Positions 57,920-64,000 of a DNA stretch of 64,000 nt are shown one piece after another. This DNA is from Mycolicibacillus koreensis. GTDB lineage: Bacteria > Actinomycetota > Actinomycetes > Mycobacteriales > Mycobacteriaceae. The DNA lies in the NCBI RefSeq assembly GCF_002104795.1, contig NZ_NCXO01000012.1:1-64000 (forward strand), read 5' to 3'. The position numbers and the translations under genes were made by a program. The stretch's first letter is position 1. Each line of letters opens with the position of its first letter. A model generated the notes under the pieces. That model saw only the letters and a program-made list of their open reading frames with translations. It made no database searches and was not told the DNA's origin.

Positions 57920-57949
57920 ATGAGCACGCCGTCGCGGGTGCCCGCATGA
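57920..57949 (+). CDS. Nine-codon mini-ORF coupled to the flavin oxidoreductase
   Basis: AGGAG lies four bases before an ATG that reads M-S-T-P-S-R-V-P-A and stops at TGA, which overlaps the ATG of the next gene (ATGA). The large gene has no ribosome binding site of its own, so this short frame probably delivers ribosomes to it. An ancestral start now out of frame is the alternative. Confidence 0.45.
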   Translation: MSTPSRVPA

Positions 57950-59943
57950 CCGCTTTCCCCCAGCTGCTCGCCCGGGGAAGCATCGGAACCATGTCGGTGC
58001 GCAACCGTCTGGTGATGTCTCCGATGGAGACCATGTACGGCACCCCCGACGGGCTTCCCTCGGAGCGCACCCGGGAGTATTTCGCCGCCCGGGCCCGCGG
58101 TGGGGTCGGGCTGATCACCGTGGGCGCCACCGGAATCGACCCGCAGCATCCGGAAACACCCGGCGGCCTGCACCTGGGCACCGACGCCGCGGTGGACGCA
58201 CACCGGGCGCTGGTGGACGCCGTGCACGAACACGGCGCCAAGATTCAGCCGCAGATCGTCCACGCCGGCCCCGACGGCTTGGGCCCGGAACTGCATCACG
58301 TCACGTCGCTGGGGCCGTCGGTGATCCCGTCGTATCTGACCGGGCGGCCGTCGGCGGAGGTCACCACGGCACAGTTGACGGAGATCTTCGATCTGTTCCG
58401 CGCCGCGGCGCGTCGCGCCGCCGAAGCCGGTTACGACGGCATCGAGTTGCACGCCGCCCACGGCTACATGTTCCTCGGCTCGTTCCTGGCGCCACAACGC
58501 AACCGGCGCACCGACGACTACACCGGCTACTCGGCGCGCGGGCGCATCAAGGTGGTCACCGACGCGCTGGCCGCGATCCGTTCCGAGATCGGCGACGCCC
58601 TGCCGATCACGCTGCGGATCTCCGGCTATGAGCGGGTTGCCGGGGGTCGCCCCCTGTATGAAACCGCCCAGGTGGCACCGCAGTTGGTGGATGCCGGGGT
58701 GGATGCCTTTCATGTCAGCGGTGGCGTGATCGACCGGCTCGTCACCGGCATGGTCAACGGCGCCGACGACGGCGACGCGATCAACGTGGGTGCTGCCGCA
58801 GCGGTCAAACAGGCCGTCGACGTGCCGGTGATCGCCGTCGGCCGCATCCACGACCCGCAGCGCGCCGAGCAAATCCTCGCCGACGGCCGTGCTGATTTCA
58901 TCGCGATGGGCCGCCCGCTGCTGGCCGATCCGGACCTGCCGGCGAAGCTGGCCGCCGGGCACGGCTCGCGGGTGCGCCGGTGCATCTCGTGTGAGAACTG
59001 CATCGATGCGATGGAGATCCGCTTCTCGGTGGACTGCGCGGTCAACCCGCGCACCGGCCGTGAACGCGAGTTGGCGATCCACCGCAGCGACACCGCTAAG
59101 TCGGTGGTGGTCGTCGGCGGCGGTCCGGCCGGACTGGAGGCCGCTCGGGTGGCCGCCGCCCGCGGGCACCGCGTCACCCTCTTCGAGCGCGACGCCCGGC
59201 TGGGCGGGGCTCTGCAGTGGGCGTCGGTGCTCCACCCGGACAATCAGCCGTTCTTGACCTACCTGCGCGACGAGATCGCCCGCAGCGACGTGCGGGTGGT
59301 GCTCAACCACGACGTCACCGCCGCCGAGGTGGCCGCGCTCGCACCCGAGGCGGTAGTGGTGGCCACCGGCGGGCGGGTGGTGGTGCCGCCGGTGCCCGGC
59401 GCCAGCCTGCCGCACGTACGCACCGGAGCCAACCTGCGGGACTGGTTCGCCGGGCGGCGCCAACACCTGGTGGCGCCGCGGCTGCTGCGCGCGGCCTCCC
59501 GGGTGTGGATGCCGCTGGGCCGGCGGGTGGTGATCGTCGGCGGGGACCTGGTGGCCCTCGAACTCGCCCAGTTCCTGGCCGCCCGCGACCGGCTGGTGAC
59601 GATCCTCGAGACCGGCAAGGTGCTGGCCCCGGAGATCGGTGAGAAACGCAAGACCGAGGAGACCGACCGGCTGGACCGCCTCGGGGTGAGCGTGCACGTG
59701 CGCGCCACCGTCGAGGAGATCACCACCGACGGTGTGGTGTTCACCCCGGCGCGCGGCACTGCGCGCACCCTGCCCGCCGACGATGTCGTGCTCACCGGCG
59801 GACTGGAGGCCGACACCACCCTCGCCGACGAACTCACCGCCCGGCTGCCCGATACCGAGGTGCACACCGCCGGGGACTGCACCGGGCTGGGATTGATCCG
59901 CAAAGCCACCGAGGACGGCGCTCGCGCCGCCTGCGCCATCTGA
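57946..59943 (+). CDS. Old-yellow-enzyme/2,4-dienoyl-CoA-reductase-like flavoprotein
   Basis: 665 aa fusion. The N-terminal FMN TIM barrel (about 1-335) has RNRLVMSPMETMYG and IELHAAHGYMFLGSFLAPQRNRR-like (about 165-187). A 4Fe-4S motif follows, RRCISCENCID...DC (Cys about 345, 348, 351 and 363), with spacing CX2CX2CX11C; the well-known FadH motif is CX2CX3CX11C. The C-terminal half has an FAD/NAD fold: VVVGGGPAGLEAARVAAARG (about 387-406) and VVIVGGDLVALELAQFLAAR (about 528-547). It reduces enoyl or dienoyl bonds. It lies between adhB and the isomerase-like gene, where M. tuberculosis has none, as I recall. Confidence 0.92.
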   Translation: MTAFPQLLARGSIGTMSVRNRLVMSPMETMYGTPDGLPSERTREYFAARARGGVGLITVGATGIDPQHPETPGGLHLGTDAAVDAHRALVDAVHEHGAKIQPQIVHAGPDGLGPELHHVTSLGPSVIPSYLTGRPSAEVTTAQLTEIFDLFRAAARRAAEAGYDGIELHAAHGYMFLGSFLAPQRNRRTDDYTGYSARGRIKVVTDALAAIRSEIGDALPITLRISGYERVAGGRPLYETAQVAPQLVDAGVDAFHVSGGVIDRLVTGMVNGADDGDAINVGAAAAVKQAVDVPVIAVGRIHDPQRAEQILADGRADFIAMGRPLLADPDLPAKLAAGHGSRVRRCISCENCIDAMEIRFSVDCAVNPRTGRERELAIHRSDTAKSVVVVGGGPAGLEAARVAAARGHRVTLFERDARLGGALQWASVLHPDNQPFLTYLRDEIARSDVRVVLNHDVTAAEVAALAPEAVVVATGGRVVVPPVPGASLPHVRTGANLRDWFAGRRQHLVAPRLLRAASRVWMPLGRRVVIVGGDLVALELAQFLAARDRLVTILETGKVLAPEIGEKRKTEETDRLDRLGVSVHVRATVEEITTDGVVFTPARGTARTLPADDVVLTGGLEADTTLADELTARLPDTEVHTAGDCTGLGLIRKATEDGARAACAI

Positions 59944-59965
59944 ACACCTTCGATAGGAGAAGCCG

Positions 59966-60391
59966 ATGACCGACGAAACCGCTACCGCCACACCGGCACT
60001 GACCGCATCGCAGGCGTCGTGGCGCTGCGCCCAGGGCAAAGACAAGCAGGGCTGGCTGGCGTTGATGGCCGACGATGTCGTCATCGAGGACCCGATCGGC
60101 AAGACCGTGACCAACCCGGACGGCACCGGGGTACGCGGCAAGGAGGCGGTGGCGGCGTTCTTCGATGCCAACATCGCGGTCAACACCCTCACGATCACCT
60201 GCGAGGAGACGTTTCCGTCGGCCTCGCCGCACGAGGTGGCACACATCCTGAACCTGCACAGCCGTTTTGAGGGCGGCTACACCTCGACGGTGCGCGGGGT
60301 GTTCACCTACCGAACCGATGAGGCCGGGCTGCTGACCAACCTGCGCGGCTACTGGAACCTCGACGTGATGAAGTTCGGCAAAGAGGAGTGA
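59966..60391 (+). CDS. Ketosteroid-isomerase-like SnoaL-fold protein (Rv0760c-like)
   Basis: 141 aa with AGGAG seven bases before the ATG. The NTF2/KSI cone is visible: helix ASQASWRCAQGKDKQGWLALM (split; about 13-33), MADDVVIEDPIGKTV (about 33-47), FDANI and FEGGYTSTVRGVFTYRTDE. Asp residues in the pocket are consistent with KSI chemistry; Rv0760c binds steroids and has weak isomerase activity. The stop overlaps the next SDR start (GTGA). Confidence 0.9.
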   Translation: MTDETATATPALTASQASWRCAQGKDKQGWLALMADDVVIEDPIGKTVTNPDGTGVRGKEAVAAFFDANIAVNTLTITCEETFPSASPHEVAHILNLHSRFEGGYTSTVRGVFTYRTDEAGLLTNLRGYWNLDVMKFGKEE

Positions 60392-61269
60392 GCACCCCAC
60401 CACCGGAGTTCGGTCTCGCCGGGCGTGCCGCCGTGGTCGTCGGCGGCAGCCGCGGGATCGGGGCGGCGGTGGCCGCATTGCTCGCCGAACAGGGCGCGCA
60501 CGTCGTGGTCAACGGCCGCGACCGGCAGACCGCCGAGGCCACCGCCGGGCGGCTGCCGGGCGCGATCGCCGTCGCGGGGTCCCCGGCGGACCCCGCGGTC
60601 GCCGACCGGCTCATCGGGGCTTGCCTGGAGCAGTTCGGGCGTCTGGATGTCCTGATCAACTGTGCCGGCACCGCCGAGCCGCCCCGCTCCTCGATTCTCA
60701 CGGTCACCAGCGCGCAGTTCCGGTCGCTGATCGACGCCCACCTGGCCACGGTGTTCGAGACCTGCCGTGCCGCCGCGCCGCACCTGGTCGCCGCCGGCGG
60801 CGGCGCGATCGTCAACACCGGTTCGTTCGCGTTCCTCGGCGACTACGGCGGCACCGGATATCCGGCGGGCAAAGGCGGGGTCAACGGGTTGACCCTGGCG
60901 ATCGCCGCCGAGTTGCGCGAGCATCGGGTACGTGCCAACGTGATCTGCCCCGGAGCCAAGACACGGTTGTCGACCGGCCCGGACTACGAGGCGCACATCG
61001 CGGAACTGAACCGGCGCGGCCTGCTCGACGACATCAGCGCCCAGGGCGCACTCGACGCGGCCGGCCCGGAGTACGCCGCCGCGCTGTACGCCTATCTCGC
61101 CACCGATGCCGCCGCCGCGATCACCGGACGGATCTTCATCGCCGCGGGCGGGTTCGTCGGTGAATTCCCCCGCCCCACACCGGCGATCCTCGGCTACCGC
61201 GATCACCACGACAACCCGCCGTGGACCCTTGATAATCTGCACGCCATGCTGGGCGGCGCGAATCGGTGA
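60388..61269 (+). CDS. Short-chain dehydrogenase/reductase
   Basis: 293 aa from a GTG that overlaps the isomerase-like gene. Cofactor motif VVVGGSRGIGAAVAALLAEQ (about 16-35), NCAGTAEPP (about 90-98), Ser in VNTGSFAFLG (about 139-148) and Tyr/Lys in GYPAGKGGVN (about 156-165). The C-terminal tail beyond residue 255 is longer than usual and Pro-rich. Steroid or keto-ester reduction is plausible from the neighbours only. The stop overlaps the lipoprotein gene. Confidence 0.9.
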   Translation: MSTPPPEFGLAGRAAVVVGGSRGIGAAVAALLAEQGAHVVVNGRDRQTAEATAGRLPGAIAVAGSPADPAVADRLIGACLEQFGRLDVLINCAGTAEPPRSSILTVTSAQFRSLIDAHLATVFETCRAAAPHLVAAGGGAIVNTGSFAFLGDYGGTGYPAGKGGVNGLTLAIAAELREHRVRANVICPGAKTRLSTGPDYEAHIAELNRRGLLDDISAQGALDAAGPEYAAALYAYLATDAAAAITGRIFIAAGGFVGEFPRPTPAILGYRDHHDNPPWTLDNLHAMLGGANR

Positions 61270-62027
61270 AGGCCCGGCTTCTGGGCGCGCTCGCGCTGCT
61301 GGTGCTGACCGGATGTGGTGTCGCCGTGGTGCTGAGCGCCGGTGGCCCCGCCAGCCTGCTGGGCCGCTCCGGTTGGGTGCTGGCCACCGCCTTGCCCAGC
61401 GGTGCCGACATCGACCCCGACTGGGGCTACACACTGAACGCCCCGCTGGCCCCTGCCACCGCGCCTGCCACCGCGCCTGCCACCGCACCAGCCACCGCGC
61501 CTTCGGGGCCGGTGTTCAGCCCACCGCACTGCGCTCCCCTTCCTGCCCTGCTGGTCATTCCCGGCACCCGGGTCGCCTCGGCCTTCGCGGAGAGCGAACC
61601 GCGCGGGCTGGAGATCGGGGTAGCGGTCCCGGCCAGCGCGGCGACCGGGTTCGTCGAGTCCGCCCACCCCGAGATGGCCTTTCGGATCTGGGCGCCCGGC
61701 GATGCACCGGCCTCGATCGACCGGTACCGGCACTGGTTGGCCGCCTGCGGGTCCTACGAAGTCGACTTCCCCGACCCGCGCACCGGTGCGCATCGGCACG
61801 GCACCATCAGCACGGTCATCGACGCCGATCCCGACATCCCCGCCGAGGCTGCGGTCACGGTCACCCGCAGCCTCACCGCGGCCGACAACGGCACCCAGAC
61901 CCAACATGGCGGCTACTACGCGATCCGCGGCCTGCTGCTGGAGTGCTCCACCTCCATGGGCCCCGACCGGATCGACCAGTTCAACCGGCTGTGTGCCCGG
62001 ACCGCAGAACGGTTGCGCGCGCTGTGA
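61266..62027 (+). CDS. Lipoprotein of unknown function
   Basis: 253 aa from a GTG overlapping the SDR stop. The signal peptide KARLLGALALLVLTGC has an LTGC lipobox (Cys17). A tandem APAT repeat (about residues 62-77) forms a flexible linker. The C-terminal domain has conserved-looking Cys (HCAPL, AACGSYE, LECSTS, RLCART), probably two disulfides. It resembles PknH-type extracellular sensor domains in pattern only. Coupled to the membrane-anchored gene that follows (GTGA). Confidence 0.75.
   Translation: MKARLLGALALLVLTGCGVAVVLSAGGPASLLGRSGWVLATALPSGADIDPDWGYTLNAPLAPATAPATAPATAPATAPSGPVFSPPHCAPLPALLVIPGTRVASAFAESEPRGLEIGVAVPASAATGFVESAHPEMAFRIWAPGDAPASIDRYRHWLAACGSYEVDFPDPRTGAHRHGTISTVIDADPDIPAEAAVTVTRSLTAADNGTQTQHGGYYAIRGLLLECSTSMGPDRIDQFNRLCARTAERLRAL
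61449..61496 (+). repeat. Four 12-bp tandem repeats (APAT codons)
   Basis: Units close to GCGCCTGCCACC repeat four times in frame, encoding Ala-Pro-Ala-Thr. Copies 2 and 3 are identical, and copies 1 and 4 differ by one and three bases. Copy number may vary between strains. Confidence 0.8.
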
Positions 62028-62767
62028 GCCGGCGGCCGTGGTTGTTGACCCTGGCGCTGTGGGTGATCGCGCTCAGCGCGCTGGCCCTCACTGTGCCGGC
62101 CCTCTCGACCGGCCACCGCCGCGCCGAGGCCGGTTCCGAGCCACTGGCACCGGGGCTGGCGGCGCTGGGCGATCTCGAACTGCTCGATCTGCTGGTGCAC
62201 CCCGCGGCGCTGCCCGAGGGTTGGTGGTGGTCGTTCACCCCCGAGGCGGGCGGCGTCGAGGACTTCGGCTACTACCGGGACCAGGTGATCGACCGCAACG
62301 GCGCCATCGTCGGCTACCGGCCCGCCGACTGCGCGGGCCTGATCGGGATGGTCACCACCGGCACCATCGATGCCGCCGAGATCAGCGGCTACGACCCGGT
62401 GCACCCGGGAGATTCCTATGACCGCAAGGACATCCGCCTGGCATTGGCCCGTGAGTTCGATCCGGCCGGGTTCGCGGACATGGTCGCGATGGTGTCACGG
62501 TGTCGACACCTCACCTTCGACACCAGCCGCTACCACACCGGCTACACGGTCGACATCCTCGAGGACTCCCACCCGGGCGGTGACACCCGGCTGTTCCGGT
62601 ACTCGGTCACCACCCGCCCCGAGGACACCGACGCGAGCACCCGCTACTACGCCTACGCCCGCAGCGCGCACGTGATCCTGCGCGGAACGGCCACCGACGG
62701 CCACCAGGGCGAATTCGACACCCTGGTCACCGACACCGTGGCCCGGATCCGCGCCGCCGCGCCCTGA
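62024..62767 (+). CDS. Membrane-anchored exported protein
   Basis: 247 aa from the GTG at 62024, overlapping the lipoprotein stop. The N-terminus SRRPWLLTLALWVIALSALALTV is an uncleaved anchor or signal peptide. The domain after it starts LLVHPAALPEGWWWSFTPE, a pattern common in mycobacterial exported sensor-like domains, and ends VARIRAAA. It has an overall layout like that of the lipoprotein before it (Cys pair, YYA-R strand, helical end), so they may be distant paralogues. Function unknown. Confidence 0.7.
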   Translation: MSRRPWLLTLALWVIALSALALTVPALSTGHRRAEAGSEPLAPGLAALGDLELLDLLVHPAALPEGWWWSFTPEAGGVEDFGYYRDQVIDRNGAIVGYRPADCAGLIGMVTTGTIDAAEISGYDPVHPGDSYDRKDIRLALAREFDPAGFADMVAMVSRCRHLTFDTSRYHTGYTVDILEDSHPGGDTRLFRYSVTTRPEDTDASTRYYAYARSAHVILRGTATDGHQGEFDTLVTDTVARIRAAAP

Positions 62768-62789
62768 CCGGGTGGCCGGACCCGGGGGC

Positions 62790-62870
62790 GCTGCTGAGAT
62801 CGACGTCGAGATGGACATACTCCCGGAAAAAACGGGGGAGTATGTCCGCTGGGGCGTCGATCTCAGCAGC
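62790..62870. other. 81-bp nested palindrome between convergent genes
   Basis: Outer arms GCTGCTGAGATCGACG (62790-62805) and CGTCGATCTCAGCAGC (62855-62870) are perfect reverse complements. Inner arms GGACATACTCCCG (62813-62825) and CGGGGGAGTATGTCC (62833-62847) pair apart from two extra G; the loop is GAAAAAA. It may be a bidirectional terminator, a mobile palindrome or a structured RNA. Confidence 0.7.
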
Positions 62871-62878
62871 CACCGGCG

Positions 62879-64000
62879 CTATCGGGCCGCGTAGCGGGTG
62901 CCGCGTTCTTCGCGCACCCATAACTGCCCGTCACCGGCGCTGGGCCCCTCGGCGATCAGCTCGCGTTTGAGCACCTTGTGGGTGGCGGTGGCCGGCAGTG
63001 CCGCGGTCAGCCGCACGTAGCGCGGCCACGCCTTCGGTGACAGATCGGGTTGGGCGGCCAAAAACGTCTCGAGTGCCTGCGGGGTCAGCGCCTCCGGTTC
63101 GGCCGGCACGATCGCCGCCATCACCTGGTCGCCGACCGCCTCATCGGGCACCGCGTACACCGCGACCTGGCTGATCTGCGGGCAGCGCGACAGGATGCGT
63201 TCGATCGGGGCGGCCGCCAGGTTCTCCCCGTCCACCCGCATCCAGTCGCTGGTGCGCCCCGCCAGGTAGATCCACCCTTCGGCGTCGCGGTAAGCCAAAT
63301 CCCCCGACCAGTACATGCCGGCGCGGGTGCGGTGCGCGGTGGCCCGGTCATCGTTGTAGTAGCCGGTGAAGAACCCGGTGCCGGCGGTGTTCACCAACTC
63401 CCCGATGGCCTCCCCGGGATTGCGCAGTGATCCGTCGGCGGCGAATTCGGCGACCGCGCATTCGGTCACGGTCGCCGAATCGTAGACGGCGACCCCCGGG
63501 AATCCCCGGCCGATCGAGCCCGGTGGCGTGCCGGGTTCGCGGGTGATGATGACGGCGTTCTCGGTGGAACCGAACGCATCCCAGACCAGCACGTCGAAAC
63601 GGCGGCCGAACTCGGCGATCGCCCGGTCACCGGCCTCGTTGCCGAACGCCACCCGCAGCGGGTTGTCGGCGTCGTCGGGGCGCTCGGGGGTGGCCAGGAT
63701 GTAGGTCAACGGTTTGCCGACATAGTTCATGTAGGTGGCGCCGTAGCGGCGGATGTCGGCGAGGAAGGCCGAGGCGGAGAACTTCGCCGGTGCCATCGCC
63801 GCTCCGGCCGCCAGCGCCACCGCCCAGCCGCCCACGACGGCGTTGGAGTGAAACAGCGGCATCGCCAGATAACAGGTGTCGGCGGCGGTGATGGCGAACT
63901 GCTCCACCAACCGTTGGCCGGCCACCAGCACCATGAAATGCGAGATCTGCACCGCCTTGGGATCGCCGCTGGTTCCGGAGGTGAAGATCATCATGAACGT
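62879..64000 (-). CDS. Acyl-CoA synthetase (AMP-binding, FadD type), N-terminus outside the window
   Basis: The frame is open to the right edge, so the start lies outside; 373 C-terminal residues are seen. The AMP-binding P-loop MIFTSGTSGDPK is at the edge, followed by WDAFGSTENAVI (adenine motif), MYWSGDLAYRDAEGW and the hinge-Lys domain HKVLKREL near the end. It activates a fatty or other carboxylic acid as an acyl-adenylate and transfers it to CoA. The nearest relatives are FadD1/FadD17-type mycobacterial enzymes (guess). Converges on the membrane-protein gene across the palindrome. Confidence 0.92.
   Translation of the reverse strand, partial: TFMMIFTSGTSGDPKAVQISHFMVLVAGQRLVEQFAITAADTCYLAMPLFHSNAVVGGWAVALAAGAAMAPAKFSASAFLADIRRYGATYMNYVGKPLTYILATPERPDDADNPLRVAFGNEAGDRAIAEFGRRFDVLVWDAFGSTENAVIITREPGTPPGSIGRGFPGVAVYDSATVTECAVAEFAADGSLRNPGEAIGELVNTAGTGFFTGYYNDDRATAHRTRAGMYWSGDLAYRDAEGWIYLAGRTSDWMRVDGENLAAAPIERILSRCPQISQVAVYAVPDEAVGDQVMAAIVPAEPEALTPQALETFLAAQPDLSPKAWPRYVRLTAALPATATHKVLKRELIAEGPSAGDGQLWVREERGTRYAAR

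Noticed and set aside
56737..60246. 1169-codon open frame on the minus strand, antisense to adhB and the flavin oxidoreductase
   Set aside because: The plus-strand genes have clear family motifs. In DNA of about 70% GC the antisense frame stays open because codon third positions are G/C. Its translation is low-complexity (Arg/His/Gly-rich) with no domain.

Overview
The window is high-GC DNA from a mycobacterium. The gene order follows, with insertions and losses, the segment of Mycobacterium tuberculosis from about Rv0822c down to Rv0760c. Mycothiol synthase (mshD), glnR, lmeA, a polycysteine leader before a cysA2-type rhodanese, cyp126, cyp123, cyp51 and a DyP-encapsulin pair all support this. 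The species cannot be named from the sequence. I see no tRNA, rRNA, CRISPR array, insertion sequence or prophage, and no gene-free stretch longer than 300 bases.

Layout. 1-6400: the C-terminal part of an LCP cell-wall ligase (open at the left edge), phoU, and a complete minus-strand pstS-pstC-pstA-pstB phosphate importer with a PHO-box-like repeat upstream. 6470-16440: mshD-glnR, divergent lmeA-thiX, a leaderless Cys-rich leader peptide and attenuator controlling a DUF4395-rhodanese-sseC operon, a 32-aa membrane peptide, nitrobindin, pabC, a flavin reductase/LLM oxidoreductase pair, ygfZ and a DUF3073 protein. 16480-46120: eight purine genes (purM, F, L, Q, S, C, B, D), all on the minus strand. 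They are interspersed with proteases, the DyP-encapsulin nanocompartment, redox enzymes, cyp126, an exported esterase and a gamma-glutamyltransferase. 46250-60390: a P450/TetR pair, then two divergent operons around a TetR gene. One runs left (aldA, SDR, hydroxyisobutyrate-dehydrogenase-like, carboxymuconolactone-decarboxylase-like). The other runs right (tetR, cyp123, SDR, cyp51, ferredoxin, NTF2-like), followed by adhB, an old-yellow-enzyme fusion and a ketosteroid-isomerase-like protein. 60390-64000: an SDR, a lipoprotein, a membrane-anchored protein, a long palindrome and a truncated acyl-CoA synthetase gene open at the right edge.

Regulatory reading. Many genes lack a Shine-Dalgarno sequence and instead have a TANNNT -10 box 6-7 bases before the start codon, the geometry of leaderless transcripts. 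These include phoU, the Cys leader, the 32-aa peptide, ygfZ, purL, purC, purB, purD, dyp, the esterase and the central tetR. Three operator families stand out. A 14-bp palindrome TGGACA-N2-TGTCCA occurs twice around the aldA/tetR divergent promoter. An AGTTG-N6-CAACT palindrome with a shared flank lies next to two redox loci 18.6 kb apart. A CATACACT-N9-AGTGTATG dyad precedes the P450/TetR operon.

Most genes are recognisable mycobacterial core functions. The less ordinary content is mainly regulatory: the attenuator with a near-perfect anti-Shine-Dalgarno pairing, the redox operator pair, the operator laid over a start codon, and two long intergenic palindromes.
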